A stretch of 64,000 bases of DNA, taken from the NCBI GenBank assembly GCA_022575985.1, contig JAKSXM010000007.1, forward strand, positions 7,132,501 to 7,196,500. Reading direction: 5' to 3'. This DNA is from Anagrus nilaparvatae (taxonomy: Eukaryota; Arthropoda; Insecta; Hymenoptera; Mymaridae). The notes beneath the pieces are model-generated. The model saw only the letters and a program-made list of their open reading frames with translations. It had not been told where the DNA came from and did no database searches. A program made the translations under genes and the position numbers. Positions within the stretch are counted from its first letter, which is position 1. Each line of letters opens with the position of its first letter. Positions 24,471-37,100 of this stretch are shown one piece after another.

Positions 24471-24790
24471 TTATTTTTTGATGGTTATTTACATCATAGC
24501 CCTATATTATGTAAAATAAATAAATATATTATTATAAAGTAATAAATATATTACTATATTTCTATATTTGTAATTACATATATTTAATTTTGCCCATTTT
24601 ATACTGGTAGATTAGTAAGATAATTCCAAGGTAAATTCAAAACAAGGTAAATTGTTAAAAAACTAGATTTACAAACAAAATAAATATTATTAAGATTAAG
24701 GAATGAAATTTAAGCTTAATTAAATCTAGTCGATAATATATATTTTAATTCTCTGCTCCTAAAAATGAGAGATTAGAAAACATAGAAAAC

Positions 24791-25030
24791 ATGGACAACG
24801 TACCAGTAACGGACTTAATTGTTTTTCCTGAAAACATAATTGAATTTAAAAAAATAAAAGTATTTAACGAGTTAATTCTAAATAATCAAGAAATCTTAGA
24901 AATCTCACTTGAAATCAAAAAAACAAAAAGAAATATAATTAATGATATTAAACAATTAATGGTTCAAAAATTAAAGCAAAATCTATCAGAAAAATCCATG
25001 TTGATCGGCTCTAAATATATTCTACCATAA
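24791..25030 (+). CDS. Small hypothetical protein (79 aa)
   Basis: ATG-initiated frame MDNVPVTDLIVFPENIIEF followed by a charged helical stretch (EILEISLEIKKTKRNIINDIKQLM) and a stop, with AATAAA-like words within 20 bases after it. It resembles the small acidic/basic helical proteins at 14.6 and 18.8 kb in style but not in recognisable sequence. It may be a real small gene, an exon of a larger one, or chance. Confidence 0.3.
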   Translation: MDNVPVTDLIVFPENIIEFKKIKVFNELILNNQEILEISLEIKKTKRNIINDIKQLMVQKLKQNLSEKSMLIGSKYILP

Positions 25031-25289
25031 AATTTATAATAAATTAAATAAAAATTATTTTACTCAACGTAATTCAAAAATAAAAATTCTTTTTTTATAA
25101 CCTATTAATTTTAATTTAATATCAAAGTATGCACCCATCCACTAAGTCATAATTAATTAAATTTATGAAATTTTATTTTGATGTCAAGTTTTTTTTTAAT
25201 GGTCATTCAGAACATCATTTATTATTTTAATCTTTTTTAAATATTTAAAGAAATTCTGTAAACTAAATATATACAACAGAAATAAATAA

Positions 25290-25560
25290 TTTTTGAGGTT
25301 GCAGTGTTTTATTGAAAATTACCGAAAAACCCTGTTTTATAAGATTGAGCCAACATGTAAATTTGCGTTTCTAGCTCCAAAATTCCCTTTGGAATGAGTG
25401 CAGGGCTGTTTGCATGTCTTTTTAACATATAAAAGAATGTTTTCTAGTAAAAATTAGCTTTTTAAAACACTTTTTGGCTTGTGTAAAAATTTGTATAGCT
25501 AAAAACTCAAAATTCCCATTTTATTTAAATGGGAAACTTCAAGTGCTCGGTGGCACGGGT
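25290..25560 (+). repeat. Dispersed repeat, copy of 27383-27640
   Basis: GTTTTATTGAAAATTACCG, ACATGTAAATTTGCGTTTCTAG and GTATAGCTAAAAACTCAAAA occur in the same order here and within the left arm of the fold-back at 26662-28498. Non-coding. Confidence 0.75.
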
Positions 25561-25669
25561 TAAAAAACTTAAAAATCAAAATCCTTGGAGCTGGGGGTTT
25601 TTTATGACCAAAATATTCGAAAAAAATGGGGGGAGCCAAAAAATATCGAAAAAAAAAATAAGACACACT

Positions 25670-26229
25670 CTAATGTATATGATTGCATGCTTGTAATCAG
25701 TGATATCTGTGGCATATTGAAGTATTAAGCTCATTGTTTGAGGAACCTTAGTGCCAGCTAGTTGGCAGGGTATTTTTATCTGCCCTGTCAAAAAAGTTCA
25801 ACATATTATGGCCATGTTACAAGTTAAGGTTACACAATTGGGACATATTATGGTCATAATTGTAACGCTTTCAAAAAAAGCTAATCAATGTTCCAACGTC
25901 CGAAATCTAATTTTAAACCCGCATATTAGAAGAATAATATATTAGAAGAAGATATTAGAAGAAGAATATTAGAAGAGCATATTAGAAGAACAATATTATA
26001 TTTTATTATATTTTTTTCTTATAAATTTTTGTTTTTAGAGTTGTTATTAATTAATATTTTTACATATATTATTATATAGTCATTCCAAATAAAATTTGTT
26101 GCTTTTTAATTAATATCAAATTAATATTTAAGTTTAAAATTCGATTTTCAGATGTTGGAACATTGTTTTAGCTTTTTTTTAAAAACGTTACAATTATAGC
26201 CATAATATGTTGAAATTTTTTGACAGGTT
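25670..26229. repeat. Repeat copy (25670-25780) followed by a hairpin MITE (25787-26229)
   Basis: The first 110 bases (GATATCTGTGGCATATTGAA, GAGGAACCTTAGTG, AGCTAGTTGGCAGGGTATTTTT) repeat 23447-23552 with few changes. The following block starts CCTGTCAAAAAAGTTCAACA and ends in its near reverse complement TGTTGAAATTTTTTGACAGG at 26229; the arms also share CATAATTGTAACG and TGTTCCAACGTC, giving a hairpin of about 440 bp. Confidence 0.7.
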
Positions 26230-26661
26230 GATAATTTATTTTTTTGATTTTTTTTCTCAAGCAAAATTTTTAGCACCAAAAAAGTTTTTTTCTTTTTAGA
26301 CGTACTACCGAATTTTTTTATTTGGAAGTACTAATTTTATAAATATCGTTTTTAATTAATTTTTCGGATTTAATAACTAATTTTTTTAAAATTTATTTCT
26401 TAAAATTTTTGTATGAAAAAATAATTAAGCAAGATCATTTTTTTTCATTTTAGAAGCAATACCTAATTATTTTTCCATGGGAGTTCTAATTTTGAGGAAT
26501 ACATTACTTCGCAATATCTCATGTTTTTTTTATTTAAATTTTTTCCGGATTTAAATAAAAAAACTGCATTCTTTTTTTTTGATGACTTAACACAATTATT
26601 TGGTATCACTTGTTCCTCAGATATGATACATAAAATGTAAGAATTTTCAACGACTATTTTG

Positions 26662-28498
26662 TACGAAAGCCTGAATATGCAAGACGAGCGGACGAGTCGT
26701 AGGGAGAGCAGTCGAGCATCAGTCGAGCAGCCGGGGGAGCAGTCGAGCAGAGTGCAGACTATATATATAATCCATTGGAAAGAAGAAGAAGCATAATGCA
26801 ATGTATTTTTAGTATATATATATGCATGTATATTAAGCCGTGCCTTACTTTAGTGAAAAAAATAATAGTAATGCGCGCGCTTTTCAAATTTAAAAAACGG
26901 CTATATCATGGGGTTAAATTAAAAACCAATAAACTTTTTCGTTTAATTAAAATATTTTAAATAATATTTAAATATTATAAATTTAAACATTTTTTACTCG
27001 TCTTAATTCGTTTTTAAGATACTGCTTTTCAAAGATATTGATAAAAATTGACTTTTTTTTAAAACTCTGAAATTGCGACTCTGACTTTAAATTATCATCT
27101 CTGGTTAATAAATTATTGAAAAGTGGTAGGTAATAAATTTTTGGATACTTGAAGCTTGCAAAAAATTTTTAAGACCTATAAAACTCAATTTCGTCAAAAA
27201 TTACAATTTTGGCAGCAATTTAATTAATTTAAAAATTGGTAATTTCGGGTCAAAAATTACCCGTAGGTTAATTGACTATAGCGCTGAGAGAAACATGGAT
27301 AAAAAAATACGGCTTACGTCGTTCGAAAGATGATACTTACACAAAAAAAAGTAGATCAAATCATCCAGAAGAGTTTAGGTTAATTTTTGAGGTTGTAGCG
27401 TTTTATTGAAAATTACCGAAAACCCCTATTTTATAACATTGAGGCAACACGTAAATTTGCGTTTCTAGGCCCAGAATTCCCATAGGAATGAATGGGGATT
27501 TGTTTGTCTTTCCAACATATGAAAGTATGTTGCTAGTAAAAATTAGAATTTTAAAATGCTTTTTGGCTTTTGTGAAAGTTTGTATAGCTAAAAACTCAAA
27601 ATTCCCATGTTATTTAAATGGAAAAATTGAGGTGCTTACAGGCAAGTGTTTTTGCAAGGCGAAAGCCCGGGGAGCAAAGTTTTTCCACAAAGTCCAAAAA
27701 TAGGTCCACTCTAGTGTGTATATTTGACTATAGCAGGTAAAAAAAAAATCGCTTGGAATTTCTATTAGTTAGTAGGTTAACGTTTTTCTCCTACTAAACT
27801 ACTAAACTTTGCTCCCCGGGTTTTTTTTGTGAAGTTTTGGTCATAAAAAGTTCCTAGTTCCAAGGATTTTGCTTTCGCCTTGCAAAAACACTTGCCTGTA
27901 AGCACCTCAATTTTTCCATTTAAATTTTTAAATTAATTAAATTGCTGCCAAAATTGTAATTTTTGACGAAATTGAGTTTTATAGGTCTTAAAAATTTTTT
28001 GCAAGCTTCAAGTATCCAAAAATTTTTTACCTACCACTTTTCAATAATTTATTAACCAGAGATGATAATTTAAAGTCAGAGTCGCAATTTCAGAGTTTTA
28101 AAAAAAAGTCAATTTTTATCAATATCTTTGAAAAGCAGTATCTTAAAAACGAATTAAGACGAGTAAAAAATGTTTAAATTTATAATATTTAAATATTATT
28201 TAAAATATTTTAATTAAATTGGTTTTTAATTTAACCCTATGATATAGCCGTTTTTTAAATTTGAAAAGCGCGCGCATTACTATTATTTTTTTCACTAAAG
28301 TAAGGCACGGCTTAATATACATGCATATATATATACTAAAAATACATTGCATTATGCTTCTTCTTCTTTCCAATGGATTATATAAAATATATAGTCTGCA
28401 CTCTGCTCGACTGCTCCCCCAGCTGCTCGACTGCTCGACTGCTCTCCCTACGACTCGTCCGCTCGTCTTGCATATTCAGGCTTTCGTAATTTTGTTAT
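26662..28498. repeat. Fold-back element with minisatellite-like ends
   Basis: TACGAAAGCCTGAATATGCA at 26662 is the complement of the right end at 28479-28498. Just inside each end lies a run of GAGCAGTCGAGCAG-like words, then matching arms through GCCGTGCCTTACTTTAGTG and GCGCGCGCTTTTC. The left arm carries about 400 bp (27240-27640) missing from the right arm, which has a short substitute near the turn (about 27700-27890). Arms look more than 95 percent matched by eye. Reading frames in it are mirror images and not genes. Confidence 0.85.
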
Positions 28499-28720
28499 TG
28501 CTTGAGGATCTGTAGTGCCAATAATTTAGTACTGTTTTTTTAAATGTATTAAAAGGTGCAAACTCTTTAACACACTCTTTTTCATTTTTCATGCTTATTG
28601 CAGGTGAATTCATTATCAATAAAAAAAAAAACTTATGTTCTAAAAAATTAAAAATTTTAAACCCTACTTTCAAAAAAAGAAGGTGCAATTGGTATAGCTA
28701 CAATAATTCTATAATATTAA

Positions 28721-29209
28721 CATGGAACATGTTTATAGGGAGAGGGTACTTCAGAACTTGAAAATTAAGGGGGGGGGGTCAAATTTGTCTGGTTAAAGCG
28801 GGGGGGTCAAATTTTTCCGATTTAAGGGAGAGCTCAAATTTGTCCGATTTAAGAGGGAGATCAAATTTGTCCGGTTTAAGGGGGGGGGGGTCAAATGACA
28901 CTTAGAATAATTTTAGTTTAAGGACTTTGAAATATCTGGGCTTAGGAACTTAGAATAATACAGATTTATGGACTTAGAATAATATAGATAAGGGATTTGG
29001 AATAATTCAGGTTTAGGGATTTCGAATAATTTTGATTTAGAGGCCTAGAATAATATGTGTTTAGGAAATCAGAAAAGTTTGGGTTTAGAATCTTGACATC
29101 TAGTAAGGTGAAAATTACAAATTATAAAATTAGAAAATTGTATTGTAATGTTGCGTAACATTTATTCATTATATACCTAGCTCTCAGCTGGAATTAAACA
29201 TGTTCCATG
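28721..29209. mobile_element. Short element with ends CATGGAACATGTTT / AAACATGTTCCATG and a G-run minisatellite
   Basis: Inverted 14-bp ends bound a 489-bp block. Its left part has four copies of a unit reading GGGGGGTCAAATTTGTCCG.TTTAAG with variable G-runs; its right part has loosely repeated TTAGGGACTTAGAATAAT words. An inverted, diverged copy lies at 46067-46375. Confidence 0.6.
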
Positions 29210-29685
29210 CATTTAGGTTGTGTTTAAATTAAACGGTTATAAGTTTTTTTTGTATTTTTTTAAAACGTTTTTCCGTTCATTTTTCGACGAAAAATAACGT
29301 TTGTATATTTACAATTATTTTTCGTAAATTCGCAAAAAAAATTGCAAGCATATTTTCGATTTTCTCGTAAAATTACAAGTCAATTGTATACGAAAAAAAA
29401 TATTGTAAATATACGAATTTTTTTCATATAGTAAAATTCGTAAATTTTCTATTTTTATAGAAATATTACATTAAATTACAATTTTTTTGAAAATTTACTA
29501 ATTTTTCAAATATAATCTATTTTTTTGCTTATGTGTAACTCTGGTAGTTGTTTAATGAATTATTAAATGAGAGTTCATTTTTTAAGCAAAAAGTTATAGG
29601 TGGCTCACCATTTCCTACACCGTTACTAAGCACTATATAAACTATGCAAGGGGCGGTCCACTTGGTGTAAGTAACTGTGCGGTAA

Positions 29686-29969
29686 GTGTGCGAATCATTT
29701 TGGCAGCGCTGCTAATGTTCAAAATTAATTAAATGGTCTGGGACTAATATGTTGTACCAAAAAAATTAGCCCTACATCCTCCTTTTAATCTTATAAGCCT
29801 TTTGTAGATCTTCCAAATGAAGCAAATATTTGTAATACATATTAGGCTAATGAGACTAAAAAGAGTATGCAGGAGCAGCTTATTTGATAAAACATATTTT
29901 TCCCCAACAATTTAATTAATTTTAAACATTAGTAGCGCTGCTGAAAAGATTTGCACACCAGGCGCACCC
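29686..29969. mobile_element. Hairpin MITE (about 285 bp)
   Basis: GTGTGCGAATC..TTTTGGCAGCGCTGCTAATG at the left pairs with CATTAGTAGCGCTGCTGAAAAGATTTGCACAC at the right, each followed inward by AATTAATTAAA. No clear target duplication. Confidence 0.7.
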
Positions 29970-30062
29970 GATCGAAACGAGATACGGTTTTGCCACCTTC
30001 GATCGTCTGGCCCTCTCAGGACGCGGAGTTTGAAAACATGTCTGCTTATAATGCTTACCATG
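29970..30062 (+). other. Candidate 5' exon with start codon and splice donor
   Basis: A GC-richer, non-repeat patch ends in an ATG reading MSAYNAYH followed by G and the strong donor GTAAGAGT. It looks like the first exon of a gene. I found no matching downstream exon; the ankyrin ORF at 46507 would need phase 0 and so does not join directly. Possibly a gene split by the later transposon insertions. Confidence 0.3.
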
Positions 30063-30558
30063 GTAAGAGTATTAATATTATACATTACATTTTGATTATT
30101 ACAAGAAATTAATAAGATTATATGCAGGCTTCGTTTTTATTATTTGTTTTAATATTTTTTTTTTTTTAATTATTTATTGTATAAATGTTATAAAAATTTT
30201 TGAATTACATTAGATTTTACAAAATTGCATTGCATATAAAGTTAATTTAAATAAAAATAAAATTTAATGATCAATATAATAATATAAATTTTTTAAATTC
30301 AAATAAAATATTTTATACTTCACCTAGCATCGAGCCTAGCATATAATTAGTGCATAACTATCCCGCGCACAGATGGCAATTCACATCTTTATTTTTCATT
30401 TACGCAATATACGCTCCATAACTCTTCTAGGAGAAATAAAGTTGAATAAGCATGCTTTATTAGATGCTTTTTTTGTGAAACAAAGATCATCGATAAATTC
30501 TGTAGTCGACAGTTATGAGTAACGCATGCGCAAAGCTAAAAATTATGTGTCGTGGTTA

Positions 30559-30887
30559 GGCTCACACACAAACTCATGGGCACGAGCAAAAAGCACACAA
30601 GCACGAGCAAAAGTAGTATATAGTGGGAGTTAGAATGGAGGGGCTAAAGAGGAGAAATTAAAAATATTAGGGAGCATTCAGATGAGAAAAAAAGAGTAAC
30701 CCCTACCTTCGATATTTACTCCCTCTCGTCCCATTCTTGCAAGTTAAATAATAAAAAGTGGGAGTAAATTTTGGAGGTGGTGGTTGAAATTTTTTTCTCG
30801 TCTGAATGCTCCCTTAAACCCACTTTGTTCAATATTGCTCGTGCTCGTATGCTTTTTTGCTCGTGTCCATGAGTTTGTGTGTGAGCC
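30559..30887. mobile_element. TA-flanked hairpin MITE (about 330 bp)
   Basis: GGCTCACACACAAACTCATG at the left is matched by CATGAGTTTGTGTGTGAGCC at the right, with TA at both outer borders. Inner parts also pair (GCACGAGCAAAA.. and GGGAGCATTCAGA). Tc1/mariner-like target choice; non-coding. Confidence 0.8.
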
Positions 30888-31129
30888 TATTAAAAATAAC
30901 TACTAACCTTTTCTGAGATATCGAAGCTGATCACAGTTATATTCAAGTCATTGCGAAAAAATATTTAAGATAAAATAATAATTATATGATATAATTATGA
31001 TTTTATCTTAAATATTTTTTAAATTAAAGTATCAGACACTAATTATTTTACTAGGTGAAGTACAAAATAACGTAAATGACTCGGTGCGAATTACGTATAT
31101 AAACCTCGGTGTGTTTACTCGCACTCGGC

Positions 31130-31893
31130 TGTTACGTCTAAATTGGTTTTACTAAATTAATAACTAATGACTTTACTATATGCAAGGATTTATTGCAAAA
31201 CTGACTATATAGACTGACGTACAAACGTAACACTAAATGCGAATTGAATAAACCTTTTAGCCTTGCGTCTTATGCAGACACTAGACGGCGGGAAAGGTAG
31301 TAAGTTCAATTAAAGAGAATGATTAAATAGATAAAAGCTTAATTTATTTATAATAAAGTTTGAATAAAGTTATATATGACAATTGACTTTAAATAGAGAG
31401 TTGAATGTTAAGAATATAATAAGTATTAAGGCTTACAGTATACTTAATTAAACTGAGCGATTTTCCAAGTGATCAATTTGACTTTGGTAAAGCAAGTGTG
31501 GCTGGTGTCTACTGGAAACTTGTCACTACACAAACTATGATCTGTACGACTTGATGCCCAAAACGAGAAGCCCGATCCTTCAAAATCCGCCAGTATATAT
31601 AGTGACGGGAGAATTTGACATATCATCAAATTCTCCTCCTGAGCTCTGTATGGGGATGTAACGTTTTGCAATCGATGACGTGGGCCAACGCCCGAAACCA
31701 GAGGGGAACTCGATCAATTCTTAGAATAAGAGAAAGCGGTAATTGCACAATAACAGATTACACTAGCTTTCGAATTTGTTCCTATTCTTGATTTCTAATC
31801 GAGTCCCGTTAAATACCTTTAACATGAATCATACTTGATTCTTTTATTTAAATATTGCGCCCTTTATTTGGGCCAATATGTCATTACGTTACA
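31130..31893 (-). repeat. 3' LTR of the gypsy element
   Basis: 764 bp; in element orientation it starts TGTAACGTAATGAC and ends AGACGTAACA. It matches the 5' LTR at 41865-42628. It contains a 75-residue frame present in both LTRs, not considered a gene. Confidence 0.95.
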
Positions 31894-31902
31894 CTTCCCT
31901 CC
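31894..31902 (-). promoter_or_regulatory. Polypurine tract of the gypsy element
   Basis: GGAGGGAAG in element orientation lies directly before the 3' LTR, the expected place and composition for the plus-strand primer. Confidence 0.85.
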
Positions 31903-32109
31903 ATAACAGAAAAAATTTGTAAAACAAATTTTTGTTTATAATTTATCTTTTGTCACTACATATGCCAACTCTGAAGGATCACAACCGAATATGAAAATAT
32001 ACAAAAGAGAAATTTTAAACGTTTCCAGTATAACCGACTACACGAGCTTCACAAAAATTTTTATATTGGTATTTCTGATTTAAGATCTTTCTTAACTATG
32101 GCTCGAAAT

Positions 32110-32395
32110 CTAGGGTTTTCTAATAATAGATCTTTCTTAAAAGTAAAATTTCCCTAATTTTACATTACTTATCGCTCTCTCTACTCCTTAAAACTAAAGC
32201 ACTAGGTGCTTTTACATTTACTAAAAAGTAAAATTTCCCTAATTTTACATTACTTATCGCTCTCTCCACTCCTTAAGACTAAAGCACTAGGTGCTTTTAC
32301 AATTAATAAAAAGTAAAATTCTCCTAATTTTACGTTAATTATCCTTCTCTCCCCTCCTTAAAACTAAAGCACTAGGTGCTTTCACAAAAAATTAA
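32110..32395 (-). repeat. Three-copy tandem repeat of about 85 bp in the gypsy 3' region
   Basis: AAAACTAAAGCACTAGGTGCTTTTAC and TTATCGCTCTCTCTACTCC recur three times in a row. The word AAAGCACTAGGTGCTTTT is itself a hairpin. Non-coding, between pol and the 3' LTR. Confidence 0.85.
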
Positions 32396-33382
32396 TTATT
32401 TTATCCGGGAGCAGATTTCCTCAACTTGGAATCTGCTCTCTAAAAAAAAAATGACCTTTAAACAAAATAGTATTAATTTGTACTTAATTTTCTATTAATA
32501 ACCGAAAATTTACGAAAACAAAAAAAAATTTTTACTTGAATTTAAATTTAGCGCTTTACCAAAACACAAGAAACAATTTCTTAAAATTTAAATTATGCGC
32601 TTTATTTTAAAACTATATTACTGGCGCCGCCGGTGGAAGTTTTTAAAACTTCTATTTTACCGGTTTCTCACATACACTATTTTAGTGTATTCGTGAAACC
32701 TCACATGTTGTCACGTATACTATATATTTTTATCGAAATTAAAACAAGAACAATAATTAATATAATTAGTTAAAGTACAGTGAAATCAAAAGATTATATA
32801 GTTAAATTTTATAAATTAACTAGAGTTTCTGTTGACAATAACAATAATGGATGCTAACGGCTAAGTAAGTATTATTTTCTATTTAAGGTTATGTACCTTT
32901 GTATATAAACAACTACACTATCATTATTTTTTATTTCTTTATATAGATTCTTAACTTTTAATTAATATTAATACTATTTTAAACTAATCTAAAAAAAATC
33001 ATACAATAAATGCTAACAATACCATATAATTATTAATAATCTAATAATTTACTAATTTTGTATGCTTGTATTGGTGTGTATTTGAATTTAACGTCTGCTT
33101 CTCTATTTTCTGTCTCCCTCTTTTTAATGCTTTAAACTATCCAATTTCTTTTCAGTGGTTGAGTTGCTTGAATTTTCTTATGGCACGGTGGAGGATACAT
33201 AGGTTATTTTTCTTCGTACTACCATGCCGTTTTAGGTGTCCTGATCCTTGTTGAACTCTATTTTGATTAAATTATCCAAATCTTTGACAAAGTTCTATTA
33301 TTATAATAAAACATTCAGTGACTCTTTAAAAAAGAAAACTTTGTCGAAAATTTGGATCGTAAAAACTGGAAAACTAAAAATT

Positions 33383-34062
33383 TGAAAAATAATTATTTTT
33401 GACTCGCGCAGATCGTTCGATGAGCGATCTGCTCTAAAAAAAAAATCTTTGAAAAAATAATTATTTTTGACTCGCGCAGATCGTTTGATGAGCGATCTGC
33501 TCTAAAAAAAAAATCTTTGAAAAAATAATTATTTTTGACTCGCGCAGATCGTTCGATGAGCGATCTGCTCTAAAAAAAAAATCTTTGAAAAAATAATTAT
33601 TTTTGACTCGCGCAGATCGTTCGATGAGCGATCTGCTCTAAAAAAAAAAATCTTTGAAAAAAAATAATTATTTTTTACTCGCGCATATCGTTCAATGAGC
33701 GATCTGCTCCAAAAAAAATCTTGAAAAATAATTATTTTTTACACGCGCAGATCGTTCAATGAGCGATCTGCTCTAAAAAAAATCTTGAAAAATAATTATC
33801 TTTTACACGCGCAGATCGTTCGATGAGCGATCTGCTCTAAACAAAAATCTTTGAAAAAATAATTATTTTCTTTTTTTTTTTTTTTTTTTTTTTTTATTTT
33901 TCGAGAGCAGATCAACACTATCACGATCTGCTCTCCCCAAAAAAAAAATTTAGAAAGGCTATTTGTTGTGAGCAGATCCGTATTATCCCGATCTGCTTCT
34001 CACAATTTTTACAAAGGTAACCCATTTGACAAGAGCAGATCCACATTATCCTGATCTGCTCT
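33383..34062 (-). repeat. Array of stem-loops containing GAGCAGATC / GATCTGCTC in the gypsy 3' region
   Basis: Seven tandem units of about 62 bp (33383-33868) each contain GCAGATCG, a 9-base loop and CGATCTGC, followed by A-rich and AATAATTATT spacers. A poly-T tract follows, then three further hairpins with the same stem but different loops at about 33903-33934, 33971-34001 and 34032-34061. One more sits at about 32408-32437 and another at the other end of the element near 41441-41467. The stem is kept while loops and spacers vary, which suggests selection on RNA structure or a protein/RNA binding site. Confidence 0.85.
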
Positions 34063-34138
34063 TCAACATTTCTTATAACTAATATGTACATTATCATTTT
34101 TTTATAATTCTTATTACTACTTATGTTAACAATTTAAC

Positions 34139-37100
34139 TTAATCATTTAACGGGAACCTTGGCTTTATATAAGATTTTCTTACTCTATTAGGGTGAATTA
34201 TTTTGAACTTGTTTTGTCCTAGCTTCAATTTTAGATTACCATTTTGGTATGTGTCACTTACTGCAAACGGACCTAAATAATGATTCCTAAATTTTCTAAT
34301 TTTATAACCTGGTAGCAAATAAACGCTGTCGCCTATTTTAAAAATTCGATGTACTATTTTCCTATCATAATACCTTTTTGACCTTTCTTTAGCTCTTATT
34401 AAATTTTCTCTCGCCAACTTTTGTACTTTATTTAGCCTAGTGACTAAACTTTTCAAATACTCATCCATGGTTGTAGGCAGGTCTTCTGGGTCTTCCATGC
34501 TTGACGGTGTTCTACATATTCGACCAAAAACCAATTCAAATGGAGTCGCATCTGTCCCTTCATGGTCGGCGCTGTTATAACTTAACATAGCCATGTCCAG
34601 GTAGTCATCCCAGTCATCCAAATTTTTGTTCACGAAATGAGTCAAATATTCGGCTAATGGATGATGCGAGCGCTCCAGGCTAGCGTTACTCTGGGGCCTA
34701 TAGCTACACGTTCTAATCTGCTTGATTTTGAACCTTCTTGCTATTTCCTTAAGTAACTTTGAAACAAAATTTTGGGCTCTGTCTGTCAAAAGTTGTTTCG
34801 GGCACCCAAAGGTTGATATGAAACGCCTTATGAACACTTCTGCTATGGAACTAGCTGATCCATCTGGTATTGCATAGGCCTGGGCAAACTTGGTCAATAA
34901 ACATTGAGCTGTTAAGATATACACATTACCATTTGCTGTGGTGTTCAACGGGCCGACCAGGTCGATTGCTACCTTATGAAACGCTTGGGGAGGTGTGTCA
35001 GTAATCAAAAGTGGTTGTCTTGTTTTTACCCTGACTAATTTCTTCAGCTGACAATCCAGGCATCGATTAATGAAGTCCTCGATGTCCTGCTTCATACCTT
35101 CCCAGGAAAAATTGTTTTTTATTAGTTTCCAGGTCTTTGTGATTCCTTTATGACCACCAACTGCTGAGCAATGAGCCTCCTGGAGTATTTGCTCTCTTTC
35201 TGTAGCTGTTGGTACTCTTATTAAACCTAAACATATAACTATTGTTATTTTAGAGCTTGCATCAAAACTTTCCTTTAGTATATTTAAAATTTCTACCCAA
35301 GTCAGATCGCAAATATTTTCTGACTTAGATATACTGACAGAATCTATACCTTTCTTTTCTAAAATTTTCTGTAATTTACCTAATGTTAACTTTATATTGT
35401 CATTGGCTCTAGACATAGAAACTGCTACACCTGATGCTACAGGTAATAAGATATGATATTTATTACTAACTTTAATTACATACGGTTCGCACAAGTCTAG
35501 TGGTAGGTTCCTGGGTAGCTTGTTAACTGCATCCATCTCTAGCGCTCCAGTGTCCAAGGGTGCACCTGAAGTAGTCACAAAATACGCTACATTATCGTTG
35601 CGCATGTGAAGTTTGTCTCTGCATGTAACGAAATTTCCCGCGGACATCCTCTCCCTATGAGCCCTTAGCTCCGTTGCATCGAGGTCAACGTTTTGGAAAG
35701 GAAGATCCTCATTTTCCTGTTGAAAGATATTATCCACATATGAACGAGACAGCTCCTCATCGATATCTTGGTACTGCTGGCTCCTGTGTTCCTGGATAAT
35801 TTCGGCAACATTTGGTACTTCTTGATCGACTACTTCTTCAGGTAATGGTTGATTAACCATTTTCTTTTTGTTTTTAGGTTGCAGTGCACTTATGGCGTCC
35901 AGATACTTCTGACTTGGCTTTCTGGACCTGGTATTTGGTCTGGATACTGCTTGAGATGTTGGCTCCACTGATGGACTTTGAACCTCCTCTTCCAGTATAG
36001 TACCTAATACAAGAATTTTCTTATTAGTCATAGGAACTACTTCTAAAATTAACACTGGATTTCGACTTAAAGCATCTGCGTTTACATTAGTTACGCCAGA
36101 CTTGAATACAAGTTCATACTCATACTCATCCAATTTTAACCTCCATCTTGTTACTCTTGCATTTGGATCTCTCTTATTTTTCATAAAAATAAGAGCCTTA
36201 TGATCGGTCACTAACTTGAATTTTCGTCCATACAAGTAAGGTCTAAAATAATCTACGCTACTAATAATCGCAAGACATTCCTTATCCGTTGTACTATAAT
36301 TTCTTTCTGCATCTGTGAGTGTTCTAGAATAATACGCCACTGGACGATCTTGACCAATTTCGCCTTGAGATAGAATGGAGCCCAAAGCAAAACCTGAAGA
36401 ATCCGTTGTCAACACGAATCCTATGGACCAGTCTGGATAGATTAATACTGGAGCTTGTATTAATTTTGTTCTTAGTTCCTCAAAAGCTTTCTGAGCTTCT
36501 TCGCCCCAAACAAACTCGACATCCTTCTTCAACAAGCTTGTTAATGGTTTGCTTATTTTAGCAAAATTTGGTACGAAACGACGATAATAACCTGCCAAAC
36601 CTAAAAATTGTTTAATGTTTTTCTGATTTTTAGGTACAGGAAACTTTTCTACTGCTGTGATTTTTGCTGGATCAGGTTGTACACCCTCCTTGGAAATTAT
36701 GTGCCCCAAATAATTGATGGTCTTCTTTATGAAGTGGCACTTTTCTGGCTGTAATTTTAGGTTAGATTTTTGTAACCTTATCATTACCTGTCTTAAAGCT
36801 TCTAATAATTTTTCCAGAGTCTTGGCAAATATTAAAATATCGTCAATGTAGACTACCACATTCTCCAGTCCAGCAAGTACTATATTTAGCAGCCTTTGAA
36901 ATGAGCTGGGAGCTGAACATAACCCAAAAGCTAATCTTTGGAACTGAAATAAACCATATTTACAAGCGAATGCCGTTTTATGCTGGTCGTCTGGATGAAT
37001 GGCAACCTGATGATAACCCTGCGATAAATCCAGAGAGATGAAGTACTGAGCGCCATCTAGCTTGTCCAGAATTTCCAATACCGATGGTAATGGGTAGCTA

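Noticed and set aside
31444..31671. 75-residue frame present twice (also 42179-42406)
   Set aside because: It is part of both LTRs of the gypsy element and covers promoter/untranslated sequence.
33383..33868. CRISPR array
   Set aside because: Regular repeats with about 62-bp spacing, but spacers are also repeated and the array lies inside a eukaryotic retrotransposon.
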